The notes: generated from the sequence alone by a model not told the origin. A DNA stretch of 64,000 nucleotides from Streptomyces dysideae (GCF_001514305.1 NZ_KQ949083.1:161661-225660); one strand, 5' to 3'; counted from the stretch's first letter, positions 47,521-57,503 are shown. Made by a program: numbers and translations.

Positions 47521-49080
47521 ATGGCACCAGAACCACCGCTGCTCACCATGTCCGGCATCACCAAGTCGTTCCCCGGAGTCCGGGCCCTCGACGGCGTCGA
47601 CCTCGACGTCCAGGCCGGCGAAGTGCACTGTCTGCTCGGCCAGAACGGGGCCGGCAAGTCCACCCTCATCAAGGTGCTGTCCGGCGCCCACCAGCCCGAC
47701 ACCGGTACCATCCACTGGCGCGGCGACCCCGTCACGCTCCGCTCACCGATAGCCGCCATGCGCCTCGGCATCGCCACCATCTACCAGGAACTCGACCTGG
47801 TGGAGCACCTGTCCGTGGCCGAGAACGTCCACCTCGGCCATGAACCCACAACCGCCGGGTTCGTCGTGCGCGGCAAGGCCGCCCGTGCATCAACCGCACA
47901 GCTCCTGCACCGACTTGGACATCCCGAGATCGAACCGGGCTGCCTGGTCGGTGAGTTGTCGGCCGCCCAGCAGCAGATCGTCTCCATGGCGCGGGCGCTC
48001 TCCCACGACGTACGGCTCATCGTGATGGACGAACCGTCCGCCGCCCTCGACCCCGACGAGGTCGACAACCTCTTCCGCATCGTCGGCGACCTCACCGCCG
48101 ACGGCGTCGCCGTCGTCTACATCTCGCACCGCCTGGAGGAGATCCGCCGCATCGGCGACCGCGTGACCGTTCTGAAGGACGGACGGGCCGTCGCGGGCGG
48201 GCTGCCCGCCAAGTCCACGCCGACCCGTGAGGTGGTCGCGCTGATGACGGGCCGGAACGTCGAGTACGTCTTCCCGGGCCGGCCATCGCGTGCGGCGACC
48301 CTGGAAGAGCCGGTCCTGGAGGTCCGCGGGCTGGCCCGGGAAGGGGAGTTCGAGCCCCTGGACCTGCAGATCCGCCCGGGCGAGATCGTCGGGCTGGCCG
48401 GACTCGTCGGTTCGGGACGCTCCGAGATCCTGGAGACGATCTACGGCGCCCGCAAGCCCAGCTCCGGTCAAGTCCTCGTCGGCGGACGGGCGTTGCGGCC
48501 CGGCAGTGTGCGCGCCGCCGTCCGTGCCGGACTCGGGCTCGCCCCCGAGGAACGCAAGGCGCAGGCCCTGCTGATGCTGGAGTCCGTCACCCGGAACGTC
48601 TCGGTGTCCTCCATGTCCCGCTTCTCACGCGGCGGCTGGATCGACCGGGGTGTCGAACTGGAGGCGGCGCGGGCCGCGACGCGCGAACTGTCGCTGCGGC
48701 CCGACAACCCCTCCGTGCCGGTGCGCACCCTCTCCGGCGGCAACCAGCAGAAGGCCGTCCTCGCGCGCTGGCTGCTGCGCGGCTGCCGAGTGCTGCTGCT
48801 CGACGAACCCACCCGCGGCGTCGACGTCGGCGCCCGCGCAGAACTGTATGCAGTCGTCCGTCGACTGGCTGACGAGGGGCTCGCCGTGCTGCTGGTCTCC
48901 AGCGAGGTGCCCGAGGTGCTGGGCCTCGCCGACCGCGTGCTGGTCCTGCGCGAGGGTCAGGTCGTCCACACGGCGCCCGCGCGCGAACTCGACGAACACC
49001 GTGTACTCGACCTCGTCATGGAAGGAAGCCCCGTGGCCAGTGCAAGCCCGGCGGCCGGTGAAGGGAGCCCGGCGTCATGA
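47521..49080 (+). CDS. Sugar ABC transporter, duplicated ATP-binding protein (RbsA/MglA type)
   Basis: The 519-residue protein contains two ABC domains. The first has Walker A LGQNGAGKSTLIKV, signature GELSAAQQQIVSMARAL and Walker B LIVMDEPSAALD. The second has the degenerate Walker A GLVGSGRSEI usual for this family, signature TLSGGNQQKAVLARW and LLLDEPTRGVD. It powers import of a monosaccharide or cyclitol with the next two gene products. Its stop overlaps the permease start (ATGA at 49077). GTATGCAGTC encodes Tyr-Ala-Val at 48846-48855. Confidence 0.95.
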   Translation: MAPEPPLLTMSGITKSFPGVRALDGVDLDVQAGEVHCLLGQNGAGKSTLIKVLSGAHQPDTGTIHWRGDPVTLRSPIAAMRLGIATIYQELDLVEHLSVAENVHLGHEPTTAGFVVRGKAARASTAQLLHRLGHPEIEPGCLVGELSAAQQQIVSMARALSHDVRLIVMDEPSAALDPDEVDNLFRIVGDLTADGVAVVYISHRLEEIRRIGDRVTVLKDGRAVAGGLPAKSTPTREVVALMTGRNVEYVFPGRPSRAATLEEPVLEVRGLAREGEFEPLDLQIRPGEIVGLAGLVGSGRSEILETIYGARKPSSGQVLVGGRALRPGSVRAAVRAGLGLAPEERKAQALLMLESVTRNVSVSSMSRFSRGGWIDRGVELEAARAATRELSLRPDNPSVPVRTLSGGNQQKAVLARWLLRGCRVLLLDEPTRGVDVGARAELYAVVRRLADEGLAVLLVSSEVPEVLGLADRVLVLREGQVVHTAPARELDEHRVLDLVMEGSPVASASPAAGEGSPAS

Positions 49081-50096
49081 CGCAGCACGTGTCCCCGCCC
49101 CGCGACGGCACCGACAAGACGGCCCCGGTGGGCCAACCCCCGTCCTGGCGGGGGATGTTGGTCCGGGCCGACGTCCGTACCTTGTCCCTGCTCGGCGTGC
49201 TCGCCGTACTGATCCTCATCGGCGGCATCACCAAGCCCGACGAGTTCCTAGACACCCGAAACCTCCAACTCGTCCTCACCCAGGCCTCGGTGATCGGTGT
49301 CGTCACCGTCGGCATGACCTTCGTCATCACCTCCGGCGGTATCGACCTGTCCGTCGGTGCGATCGTCGCCCTCTCCTCGGTGTGGGCGACCACGGTCGCC
49401 ACCCAGGAGTACGGCTTCGGCGGCATCCTCTTCACCGCGGTGCTGGTCGGCGTGGGGTGCGGGCTGGTCAACGGGCTGCTCATCGCGTACGGCGGGATGG
49501 TCCCGTTCATCGCCACGCTCGCCATGCTGGCCTCCGCCCGCGGACTCGCCCTGCAGATCACCGACGGCAAGACACAGATCGTCACCGTCGAGGGCGTCCT
49601 CGACCTCGGCGAGCGCGACGCCTACGTGCTCGGCATCCCGCCGCTCGTCATGGTGTTCGCGGTCGTGACGATCATCGGCTGGCTGATCCTGAACCGCACG
49701 ACCTTCGGGCGCCGCACGGTCGCCGTCGGCGGCAACGCGGAGGCGGCCCGCCTCGCCGGCATCGACGTACGCCGCCAGCGGCTCTACCTCTACCTGCTGT
49801 CCGGACTGTGCTGCGGCATCGCCGCCTTCCTGCTGATCATCCTGTCCGGCTCGGGCCAGAACACCAACGGCAACCTGTACGAGCTCGACGCCATCGCGGC
49901 CGCGATCATCGGCGGCACGCTGCTCACCGGGGGCCGCGGCACCATCACCGGGTCCGTGCTCGGCGTCCTGATCTTCACCACGATCACCAACATCTTCGCC
50001 CTGAACAACCTGCAGAGCGACGTCCAGCAGATCGCCAAGGGCGCGATCATCGTCGCCGCCGTGCTGGTCCAGCGCCGTACCGCAAGCACGACCTGA
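49077..50096 (+). CDS. Sugar ABC transporter permease (RbsC type)
   Basis: The 339-residue membrane protein has about eight to ten helices and the BPD_transp_2 pattern, with GMTFVITSGGIDLSVGAIVAL after the second helix and the coupling segment GRRTVAVGGNAEAARLAGIDV. AAAIIGGTLLTGGRGTITGSVLGVLI is a late family signature. It forms the channel with the RbsA-like ATPase. Translational overlap with the ATPase implies stoichiometric expression. Confidence 0.94.
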   Translation: MTQHVSPPRDGTDKTAPVGQPPSWRGMLVRADVRTLSLLGVLAVLILIGGITKPDEFLDTRNLQLVLTQASVIGVVTVGMTFVITSGGIDLSVGAIVALSSVWATTVATQEYGFGGILFTAVLVGVGCGLVNGLLIAYGGMVPFIATLAMLASARGLALQITDGKTQIVTVEGVLDLGERDAYVLGIPPLVMVFAVVTIIGWLILNRTTFGRRTVAVGGNAEAARLAGIDVRRQRLYLYLLSGLCCGIAAFLLIILSGSGQNTNGNLYELDAIAAAIIGGTLLTGGRGTITGSVLGVLIFTTITNIFALNNLQSDVQQIAKGAIIVAAVLVQRRTASTT

Positions 50097-50126
50097 GGGT
50101 CGTACCGCCAAAGCCACGACCTGAGG
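50076..50126. repeat. Tandem duplication at the permease stop codon
   Basis: A 23-bp segment (50076-50098) covering the last permease codons and stop is repeated with three extra bases at 50101-50126. Both copies run from CGTACCGC to CACGACCTGAGG. Confidence 0.75.
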
Positions 50127-50141
50127 AAAGGGTTCACCGCC

Positions 50142-51191
50142 ATGCCAGAGCTCACGAACCGCTTCACCAGTCGCAGAGGGCTGCTCTTCGGGACCGCCGC
50201 GGTGTCCGCCGGTGCCCTCCTCGCAGGTTGCACGAGCAACGAGTCCGACGACGAGCCGGCCGCGAACGACCAGCCCGCCGCCGAGGACAAGCCGGGCAAG
50301 GAGGTCACCATCGGGTTCGCCGGCCCGCAGGCCGACCACGGCTGGCTCAACGCCATCAACGACAACGCCAAGAGCCGCGCCAAGAAGTACTCGGACGTCA
50401 CCCTGGAGATCACCGAGGGCTCCAACGACACCGCCCAGCAGATCGGCCAGATAGAGACGCTGATCAACAAGAAGGTCGACGTGCTGGTGGTGCTGCCCGC
50501 CGACGGCAAGGCGCTCACCCAGGTCGGACTGAAGGCGATGCGCGCGGGCATCCCGGTCGTCAACCTCGACCGGATCTTCAACACCCCCCAGGCGTACCGC
50601 TGTTGGATCGGCGGCGACAACTACGGTATGGGCCTCAACGCTGGCCACTACATCGGCGAGAAGCTCAAGGGGAAGGCGAACGCCCGCGTCATCGAACTGG
50701 CCGGCCTCGACAACCTCGAGCTGACCAAGCAGCGCACCCAGGGCTTCGACGACGCGCTGAAGAACTACCCCAACATCAAGAAGGTGGCCCGGCAGGCCGC
50801 CGAGTTCACGGTCGAGTCCGGACAGGCCAAGATGGCCCAACTCCTGCAGGCCCAGTCGAAGTTCGACGCCCTGTGGAACCACGACGACGACCAGGGCGTG
50901 GGCGCCCTGCGCGCCATCGAGCAGGCCGGGCGCGACGACTTCCTGATGGTCGGCGGCGCCGGCGCCCTGTCCGCCTTCCAGGCCATCAAGCAGGACAACG
51001 GCGTCCTGAAGGCGACCGTCCTGTACCCGCCGACGATGGCCGCGTCCGCGATCGACCTGGCCCGTGCGCTCGGTCAGGGCAAGGGCGTGAGCGGCATGGC
51101 CGAGTTCGAGATCCCCGCGTCGCTCACCCTCTACTCGGCCGTCGTCGACAAGGACAACGTCGACACGTACATGTCCACCGGCTTCAAGTGA
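50142..51191 (+). CDS. Sugar-binding lipoprotein of the ABC importer
   Basis: The 349-residue protein is a type I periplasmic-binding-protein (Peripla_BP_4) lipoprotein. A twin-arginine-like SRRGLLFGTAAVSAGALLAGC with lipobox LAGC gives membrane anchoring, then a short acidic linker (NESDDEPAANDQPAAEDKPG). Domain segments include VTIGFAGPQADHGWLNAIND, QIETLINKKVDVLVVLPADG and ALWNHDDDQGVGALRAIEQAG. It captures the sugar outside the cell. A hairpin follows the gene, which may stabilise the upstream mRNA. Confidence 0.93.
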   Translation: MPELTNRFTSRRGLLFGTAAVSAGALLAGCTSNESDDEPAANDQPAAEDKPGKEVTIGFAGPQADHGWLNAINDNAKSRAKKYSDVTLEITEGSNDTAQQIGQIETLINKKVDVLVVLPADGKALTQVGLKAMRAGIPVVNLDRIFNTPQAYRCWIGGDNYGMGLNAGHYIGEKLKGKANARVIELAGLDNLELTKQRTQGFDDALKNYPNIKKVARQAAEFTVESGQAKMAQLLQAQSKFDALWNHDDDQGVGALRAIEQAGRDDFLMVGGAGALSAFQAIKQDNGVLKATVLYPPTMAASAIDLARALGQGKGVSGMAEFEIPASLTLYSAVVDKDNVDTYMSTGFK

Positions 51192-51201
51192 GGCGCGCCC
51201 T

Positions 51202-51230
51202 GCCCGACGGACCGCGGACGTCCCTCGGGC
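51202..51230 (+). terminator. Hairpin after the binding-protein gene
   Basis: GCCCGACGGAC (51202-51212) pairs with GTCCCTCGGGC (51220-51230) with one mismatch and a 7-nt loop. It lies 11 bp after the binding-protein stop and before the dehydrogenase gene of the same operon, so it may be a partial terminator or RNA stabiliser. Confidence 0.6.
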
Positions 51231-51278
51231 CGGGCCCCACCCCCCCCACCGCGCCACGACGACGAGGAGGACATCTGC

Positions 51279-52487
51279 ATGGAACAGCCGCAGCAGACAG
51301 CAGCACCGGAGGCCGGGAAGCCGCCGTTGCGCGTCGGCATGGTCGGCTACGCCTTCATGGGCGCCGCCCACTCCCAGGGCTGGCGCACCGTGGGCCGCGT
51401 CTTCGACCTGCCCCGCAGCCCCGTACTGGCCGCGATCTGCGGGCGGGACGCGACCGCCGTGCGCGCGGCGGCCGACCGGTACGGCTGGGCGGCGGCCGAG
51501 ACCGACTGGCACGCCCTGATCGAACGGGACGACATCGACCTCGTCGACATCTGCACCCCCGGCGACAGCCACGCCGAGATCGCGCTCGCCGCGCTCGCCG
51601 CCGGCAAGCACGTGCTGTGCGAGAAGCCCCTCGCGAACACCGTCGAGGAGGCCGAGACGATGACAGCGGCCGCCCAAGCGGCGTATGTGCGCGGTCAGTT
51701 GGCGATGGTCGGGTTCAACTACCGCCGGGTGCCCGCCACCGCGCTGGCCCGGAGCATGGTCGCCGAGGGCCGCCTCGGCGCCCTGCGGCACCTGCGGGTG
51801 ACGTACCTTCAGGACTGGCTGGTGGACGCGGAGTTCCCGCTCACCTGGCGGCTGCGCAAGGAACTGGCCGGCTCGGGTGCGCTCGGCGACCTGGGCGCGC
51901 ACATCGTCGACCTCGCGCAGTACCTGGCGGGGGAGCAGCTGGCCGGCGTCTCCGCGCTCACCGAGACCTTCGTACGCGAACGCCCGCTGCCCGGCGGACC
52001 GACCAGCGGCCTGTCCGCCGCCGCGTCCACCGGCACCGGACAGGTCACCGTCGACGACGCCGCCCTGTTCACCGGCCGTTTCACCTCCGGCGCCCTCGCC
52101 TCCTTCGAGGCCACCCGCTACGCCACCGGCCGCAAGAACGCCCTGCGCATCGAACTCAACGGCGAGCACGGCTCGTTGGCCTTCGACCTGGAACGCCTCA
52201 ACGAACTCTCCTACCACGACGGCACCGAGCCCGGAGCGCACGCCGGCTTCCGCCGCATCCTCGTCACCGAACCCGACCACCCTTACCTGGACGCCTGGTG
52301 GCCCCCCGGCCACGGCCTCGGCTACGAGCACACCTTCGTCCACCAGGCCCGTGACCTGGTCCACGCCATCGCCGAGGGCCGGCAGCCCGAACCCTCCTTC
52401 GCCGACGGGCTGCAGGTGCAGCGCGTGCTGGCGGCCGTGGAGGAGAGCGCCGAGAAGAACTCCGTCTACACGCCGATAGCCGTCTGA
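51279..52487 (+). CDS. Gfo/Idh/MocA family oxidoreductase
   Basis: The 402-residue protein has the N-terminal NAD(P) Rossmann fold ([19 protein letters not shown]), the [22 protein letters not shown] strand and the family signature CEKPLANT with the catalytic Lys. The C-terminal alpha/beta domain carries [18 protein letters not shown] with the catalytic Asp-His pair. Enzymes of this family oxidise or isomerise hydroxyls of sugars and inositols, often giving 3-keto sugars. AGGAGG precedes the ATG. The isomerase gene follows after 14 bp. Confidence 0.93.
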   Translation: MEQPQQTAAPEAGKPPLRVGMVGYAFMGAAHSQGWRTVGRVFDLPRSPVLAAICGRDATAVRAAADRYGWAAAETDWHALIERDDIDLVDICTPGDSHAEIALAALAAGKHVLCEKPLANTVEEAETMTAAAQAAYVRGQLAMVGFNYRRVPATALARSMVAEGRLGALRHLRVTYLQDWLVDAEFPLTWRLRKELAGSGALGDLGAHIVDLAQYLAGEQLAGVSALTETFVRERPLPGGPTSGLSAAASTGTGQVTVDDAALFTGRFTSGALASFEATRYATGRKNALRIELNGEHGSLAFDLERLNELSYHDGTEPGAHAGFRRILVTEPDHPYLDAWWPPGHGLGYEHTFVHQARDLVHAIAEGRQPEPSFADGLQVQRVLAAVEESAEKNSVYTPIAV

Positions 52488-52501
52488 GGAGGGCTCAGAG
52501 A

Positions 52502-53536
52502 ATGCCGCGCACCTTCACGCTCTTCACCGGCCAGTGGGCCGACCTCCCCCTCGAAGAGGTCTGCCGCCTCGCCCGCGACTTCGGCTACGACGGACTCGAA
52601 CTCGCCTGCTGGGGCGACCACTTCGCGGTCGACAAGGCACTCGCGGATCCGGCGTACGTCAAGTCGCGTCACCAACTCCTCGACAAGTACGGCCTGAAGT
52701 GCTGGGCGATCTCCAACCATCTGGTGGGCCAGGCGGTCTGCGACGCCATCATCGACGAACGCCACCAGGCCATCCTGCCCGCCCGTATCTGGGGCGACGG
52801 CGACGCGGAGGGCGTACGGCGGCGGGCGGCGGCCGAGATCGCCGACACCGCGCGGGCCGCAGCGGCCTTCGGCGTCGACACGGTGATCGGCTTCACCGGC
52901 TCGGCGATCTGGCACCTCGTCGCCATGTTTCCGCCGGCGCCCGAATCGATGATCGAGCGCGGCTACACGGACTTCGCCGAGCGCTGGAACCCGATCCTCG
53001 ACGTCTTCGACGCGGAGGGCGTGCGGTTCGCGCACGAGGTCCACCCCAGCGAGATTGCATACGATTACTGGACGACTGTACGCACGCTGGATGCGGTCGA
53101 CCGTCGACCGGCTTTCGGCCTCAACTTCGACCCCTCCCACTTCGTCTGGCAGGACCTCGACCCGGTCGGCTTCCTCTGGGACTTCCGCGACCGGATCTAC
53201 CACGTCGACTGCAAAGAGGCCCGCAAGCGCCTCGACGGTCGCAACGGCCGCCTCGGCTCCCACCTGCCCTGGGGCGACCCCCGCCGCGGCTGGGACTTCG
53301 TCTCGGCCGGGCACGGCGACGTCCCCTGGGAGGACGTCTTCCGGATGCTGCGCTCCATCGACTACGGGGGCCCGATCTCCGTCGAGTGGGAGGACGCCGG
53401 CATGGACCGGCTCCAGGGCGCACCCGAGGCCCTGACCCGCCTGAAGGCATACGACTTCGAGCCGCCGTCGGCCTCCTTCGACGCGGCGTTCGGCGGCACG
53501 GACCAGGCCGCGTCAACCACTGCTCCGCTTCAGTGA
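52502..53536 (+). CDS. Sugar phosphate isomerase/epimerase (xylose isomerase-like TIM barrel)
   Basis: The 344-residue protein is a TIM barrel of the AP_endonuc_2 family, resembling inosose dehydratase and 3-keto-sugar isomerases. Metal-binding residues appear in [16 protein letters not shown] (Glu), [12 protein letters not shown] (Asp, His), [10 protein letters not shown] (His) and ISVEWEDAG (Glu). It probably processes the product of the adjacent Gfo/Idh dehydrogenase in the cytoplasm. GATTGCATAC, the reverse of the dispersed word, lies at 53053-53062 within codons for Ile-Ala-Tyr, followed by a run of uncommon codons. Confidence 0.9.
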   Translation: MPRTFTLFTGQWADLPLEEVCRLARDFGYDGLELACWGDHFAVDKALADPAYVKSRHQLLDKYGLKCWAISNHLVGQAVCDAIIDERHQAILPARIWGDGDAEGVRRRAAAEIADTARAAAAFGVDTVIGFTGSAIWHLVAMFPPAPESMIERGYTDFAERWNPILDVFDAEGVRFAHEVHPSEIAYDYWTTVRTLDAVDRRPAFGLNFDPSHFVWQDLDPVGFLWDFRDRIYHVDCKEARKRLDGRNGRLGSHLPWGDPRRGWDFVSAGHGDVPWEDVFRMLRSIDYGGPISVEWEDAGMDRLQGAPEALTRLKAYDFEPPSASFDAAFGGTDQAASTTAPLQ

Positions 53537-53606
53537 GTTCCGGGATGACGGCGCATCCCGGCGTACCGCACCCGCCCGTACAACCGGCCCCTTTCTGGAG
53601 GCACCC

Positions 53607-56117
53607 GTGCACGGGAACGACAGCACCACAGGCACCGGCAGAACCGAGACCCACAGACGACGCCTTACCGTCCGTAAGGCAATCGCCCTGCTCGGCGGCG
53701 CACTGCTGGCAGGAGCGTCCCTCACCCTCGCCGCTCCCCAGGCCGGCGCAGCCGTCGCCGACCCGGGAGCCGCGCCCGCGGCCGCGGTGGCCGAGGACTT
53801 CCAGCAGGTCACCCTCGCCAAGGGTGAACCGGAGGTCGGCGAGCCCATGTCGCTCGCCGTCCTCCCGGACCGTTCCGTCCTGCACACCTCGCGCGACGGG
53901 GAACTCCGCATCACGGACGCCGCGGGCAACACCCGGCTGGCCGGCAAGCTCGACGTGTACACACACGACGAGGAAGGCCTCCAAGGCATCGGCGTGGACC
54001 CCGACTTCACCACCAACCGTTTCATCTACCTGTACTACGCGCCCCCGATGAACACCCCCGCGGGCGACGCCCCCGAGACCGGCACCGCGGCCGACTTCGC
54101 TCCCTTCGACGGCGTCAACCGGCTCTCCCGGTTCGTCCTGAAGGCCGACGGCACGCTGGACGTCGCCAGCGAGACGAAGATCCTCGACGTCCCCGCCTCC
54201 CGCGGCATCTGCTGCCATGTCGGCGGCGACATCGACTTCGACGCGGCGGGCAACCTGTACCTGTCGACGGGCGACGACAGCAACCCGTTCCAGTCGGACG
54301 GCTACACCCCCATCGACCAGCGCGCCAACCGCAACCCGGCCTTCGACGCCCAGCGTTCGGCCGGCAACACCAACGACCTGCGCGGCAAGATCCTGCGCAT
54401 CAAGGTGAACGCCGACGGCTCCTACGCGATCCCCGACGGCAACCTCTTCGCGCCCGGCACGGACAAGACGCGGCCCGAGATCTACGCCATGGGCTTCCGC
54501 AACCCGTTCCGCTTCAGCGTCGACCAGGCCACCGGCATCCTCTACGTCGGTGACTACGGCCCGGACGCGGGCGCCGCCGACCCGGCACGCGGCCCGGCGG
54601 GGCAGGTCGAGTTCGCGCGGGTGACCGGTCCCGGAAACTTCGGCTGGCCGTACTGCACGGGCGACAATGACCCGTATATTGCATATGATTTCACGACGGG
54701 TGTATCCGGTGCCGCCTTCGACTGCAGCGCCCCGAAGAACACCTCGCCGAACAACACCGGCCTGACCGAGCTGCCCCCGGCCCAGCCCGCCTGGATCCCG
54801 TACGACGGCGGTTCCGTGCCCGAGTTCGGCACCGGCTCCGAGTCCCCGATGGGCGGCCCGGTCTACCACTACGACGCCTCGCTCGACTCGCCCGTGAAGT
54901 TCCCCGAGGCGTACGACGGGAACTTCTTCGCCGGGGAGTTCGGCCGCCGCTGGATCAAGCGGATCGCGAGCGACGCCGACGGGACCGTGCAGTCGATCAA
55001 CGACGTCCCGTGGACCGGCACCCAGGTGATGGACATGGCCTTCGGGCCGGACGGCGCGCTGTACGTCCTGGACTACGGCACCGCCTGGTTCGGCGGCGAC
55101 GAGAACTCGGGCCTGTACCGCATCGAGAACGCGACCGACGGCCACTCACCGGTGGCGCAGGCCGCGGCCGACCGGACCTCGGGACAGGCCCCGCTGAGGG
55201 TACGTTTCTCCTCCGAGGGCACCAGTGACCAGGACGGCGACGCCCTCACGTACAGCTGGGACTTCGGCGACGGCGGCACGTCGACGGCGGCGAACCCGAC
55301 GTACAGATACAAGAAGAACGGCACCTACAGCGCGACGCTGACCGCCAAGGACACCTCCGGCCGCACCGGCAGCGCGAGCGTGCAGATCGTGGTCGGCAAC
55401 ACCGCGCCCAAGGTGATGCTCGAACTCCCCAAGGACGGGCAGCTGTTCAGCTTCGGTGACGCGATTCCGTTCAAGGTGCGCGTGACCGACCCCGAGGACC
55501 GGACCATCGACTGCTCGAAGGTCAAGGTCACCTTCGTCCTCGGCCACGACACCCACGGCCACCCGCTGACCTCGGCCAACGGCTGCACCGGCACCCTGCA
55601 GACCAGTGCCGACGGCGGTCATGACGAGGACGCCAACATCTTCGGAGTCCTCGACGCCGAGTACACCGACGGCGGAGGCGGCGGCCAGGCCCCGCTCACC
55701 ACGCACGACCAGAACGTCGCCCAGCCCAAGCAGCGCCAGGCCGAGCACTTCGGCAACGGCTCCGGCGTCTCGGTCATCACCAAGGCCACCGCACACGGGG
55801 GCAGGACCGTCGGCGACATCAACAACGGCGACTGGATCTCCTTCACGCCGTACGTCCTCAGCAACGCCCAGCAGATCACCGCGCGCATCGCGTCCGGCGG
55901 CACGGGCGGCACCCTCGAGATCCGTGCGGGGTCCTCGACGGGCACCCTGCTCGGCAGGGCGACCGTGCCGGTGACCGGCGGCTGGGAGAACTTCCAGGAC
56001 GTCACCACGAACCTGTCCCGCGCGCCGAGGGGCACCACCACCCTCTACCTCGTCTTCAAGGGGACGGGTACCAGCGCCCTGTACGACGTGGACGACTTCA
56101 CCTTCACGACCGGCTGA
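53607..56117 (+). CDS. Secreted PQQ-dependent sugar dehydrogenase with PKD and CBM6-like domains
   Basis: The 836-residue secreted protein has a signal peptide (KAIALLGGALLAGASLTLA). A six-bladed soluble glucose/sorbosone dehydrogenase-type propeller follows (EPMSLAVLPDRSVLHTSRDG, EGLQGIGVDPDF, CCHVGGDIDFDAAGNLYLS, IYAMGFRNPFRFSVD). Next come a PKD domain at about residues 510-595 (TSDQDGDALTYSWDFGDGGT) and a C-terminal CBM6-like jelly roll (GRTVGDINNGDWISF, WENFQDVTTNLSR). It may oxidise a sugar outside the cell; PQQ use is inferred from family. Start GTG at 53607 follows TGGAGG. Codons at 54671-54688 (Tyr-Ile-Ala-Tyr-Asp) are A/T-rich and contain a close relative of the dispersed word. Confidence 0.88.
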   Translation: MHGNDSTTGTGRTETHRRRLTVRKAIALLGGALLAGASLTLAAPQAGAAVADPGAAPAAAVAEDFQQVTLAKGEPEVGEPMSLAVLPDRSVLHTSRDGELRITDAAGNTRLAGKLDVYTHDEEGLQGIGVDPDFTTNRFIYLYYAPPMNTPAGDAPETGTAADFAPFDGVNRLSRFVLKADGTLDVASETKILDVPASRGICCHVGGDIDFDAAGNLYLSTGDDSNPFQSDGYTPIDQRANRNPAFDAQRSAGNTNDLRGKILRIKVNADGSYAIPDGNLFAPGTDKTRPEIYAMGFRNPFRFSVDQATGILYVGDYGPDAGAADPARGPAGQVEFARVTGPGNFGWPYCTGDNDPYIAYDFTTGVSGAAFDCSAPKNTSPNNTGLTELPPAQPAWIPYDGGSVPEFGTGSESPMGGPVYHYDASLDSPVKFPEAYDGNFFAGEFGRRWIKRIASDADGTVQSINDVPWTGTQVMDMAFGPDGALYVLDYGTAWFGGDENSGLYRIENATDGHSPVAQAAADRTSGQAPLRVRFSSEGTSDQDGDALTYSWDFGDGGTSTAANPTYRYKKNGTYSATLTAKDTSGRTGSASVQIVVGNTAPKVMLELPKDGQLFSFGDAIPFKVRVTDPEDRTIDCSKVKVTFVLGHDTHGHPLTSANGCTGTLQTSADGGHDEDANIFGVLDAEYTDGGGGGQAPLTTHDQNVAQPKQRQAEHFGNGSGVSVITKATAHGGRTVGDINNGDWISFTPYVLSNAQQITARIASGGTGGTLEIRAGSSTGTLLGRATVPVTGGWENFQDVTTNLSRAPRGTTTLYLVFKGTGTSALYDVDDFTFTTG

Positions 56118-56131
56118 GAGGAGGTGCGCTG

Positions 56132-57463
56132 ATGCGCTCAACCAGACGAGTGGGAACGGCAGTTGTGGGAGCCGCCGTGCTCCTGGGCTGCGTGTCCGAA
56201 CCGGCCGCGTCACAGGCAGGGGAAGACGGAAAACGGGTGCTGGTCTTCTCCAAGACGGCCGGTTTCCGGCACGACTCGATCCCCGACGGCGTCGCGGCAG
56301 TCCAACAGCTCGGTGAGACGGGCGGGTTCACGGTCGACGCGACGGAGGACGCCGGAGCCTTCACGGCCGGCAACCTCCGCCGGTACGACGCGGTCGTCTT
56401 CCTGTCGACGACCGGAGACGTCCTCGACGTCGCCCAACAGACCGCGTTCGAGGGCTACATCCGGCGCGGCGGCGCCTACGTCGGCATCCACGCGGCGGCC
56501 GACACCGAGTACGACTGGGCGTTCTACGGCGGCCTCGCCGGTGCGTACTTCCAGTCGCACCCGGCGATCCAGCCCGCCACGGTGCGGGTGGAGGACCGCG
56601 CACATCCGGCCACCTCAGGGCTGTCCCGCACCTGGAACCGCACCGACGAGTGGTACAACTACCGCTCCAATCCCAGGGAACACGCCCACGTCCTCGCCTC
56701 CCTCGACGAGTCGTCGTACACCGGCGGCACCATGAACGGCGACCATCCGATCGCCTGGTGCCAGACCTACCAGGGCGGGCGCGCCTTCTACACGGGCGGC
56801 GGGCATACGAAGGAGTCCTACGCGGATCCTGTATTCCGTCGACACCTGATGGGCGGAATCCTGTATGCAATCGGCGATGTGCAGGCCGACTGTCGACCGG
56901 AGAACGGCTACCGTCCACTCTTCGACGGCACTTCACTGGACGGGTGGCAACAGGCGGGCCCGGGCTCCTTCACCCTCGACGACGACGGCACGATCACGTC
57001 GGCCGGCGGCATGGGGATGCTCTGGTACGCCGCGTCGGGCTTCACCTCGTACTCCCTGAAGCTCGACTGGAAGATGTCCGGCGACGACAACTCCGGTGTG
57101 TTCGTGGGATTCCCGCCCTCGGACGACCCGTGGTCGGCGGTGAACAACGGCTATGAGATCCAGATCGACGCCACGGACGTACCCGAGAAGACGACAGGGT
57201 CCGTCTACGGCTTCCGGTCCGCCGACCTGAAGAAGCGCGACCGTGCGCTGAACCCGCCGGGGGAGTGGAACACGTACGAGATCCGGGTGGAGGGCGAACG
57301 CCTCCGCGTCTGGCTCAACGGCGTGAAGATCAACGATTTCACCAACACCGATCCGGCCCGGAGCCTGCGCGACGGACACATCGGCATCCAGAACCACGGA
57401 GCCGACGACCAGGTGTCCTTCCGCTCGGTCCGGATCAGGGAACTGCCCGCGCAGGGCGACTGA
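56132..57463 (+). CDS. Secreted ThuA domain plus DUF1080 (3-keto-disaccharide hydrolase type) protein
   Basis: The 443-residue protein has a signal peptide (RVGTAVVGAAVLLGCV, possible lipobox LLGC) and a ThuA-like glutamine-amidotransferase-fold domain (VLVFSKTAGFRHDSIPDGVAA, GAYVGIHAAADTEYDW, HPIAWCQTYQGGRAFYTGGGHT). From about residue 255 comes a DUF1080 lectin-like domain (YRPLFDGTSLDGWQQAG, SLKLDWKMSGDDNSGVFVGFP, NGYEIQIDATD). DUF1080 members cleave 3-keto-glycosides by beta-elimination, so a role after sugar oxidation is likely. GGAGG precedes the ATG. GTATGCAATC encodes Tyr-Ala-Ile at 56863-56872. Confidence 0.88.
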   Translation: MRSTRRVGTAVVGAAVLLGCVSEPAASQAGEDGKRVLVFSKTAGFRHDSIPDGVAAVQQLGETGGFTVDATEDAGAFTAGNLRRYDAVVFLSTTGDVLDVAQQTAFEGYIRRGGAYVGIHAAADTEYDWAFYGGLAGAYFQSHPAIQPATVRVEDRAHPATSGLSRTWNRTDEWYNYRSNPREHAHVLASLDESSYTGGTMNGDHPIAWCQTYQGGRAFYTGGGHTKESYADPVFRRHLMGGILYAIGDVQADCRPENGYRPLFDGTSLDGWQQAGPGSFTLDDDGTITSAGGMGMLWYAASGFTSYSLKLDWKMSGDDNSGVFVGFPPSDDPWSAVNNGYEIQIDATDVPEKTTGSVYGFRSADLKKRDRALNPPGEWNTYEIRVEGERLRVWLNGVKINDFTNTDPARSLRDGHIGIQNHGADDQVSFRSVRIRELPAQGD

Positions 57464-57465
57464 GC

Positions 57466-57503
57466 GACGGCGGGCGGGGGACGCCGGACTCCCGCTCGCC
57501 GTC
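57466..57503 (+). terminator. Terminator separating sugar operon from ebo cluster
   Basis: GACGGCGGGCGGG (57466-57478) pairs with CCCGCTCGCCGTC (57491-57503), 13 bp with one G-T pair, followed by a pyrimidine run TTCCCTCTCTC. It begins 2 bp after the ThuA-DUF1080 stop. Confidence 0.8.
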
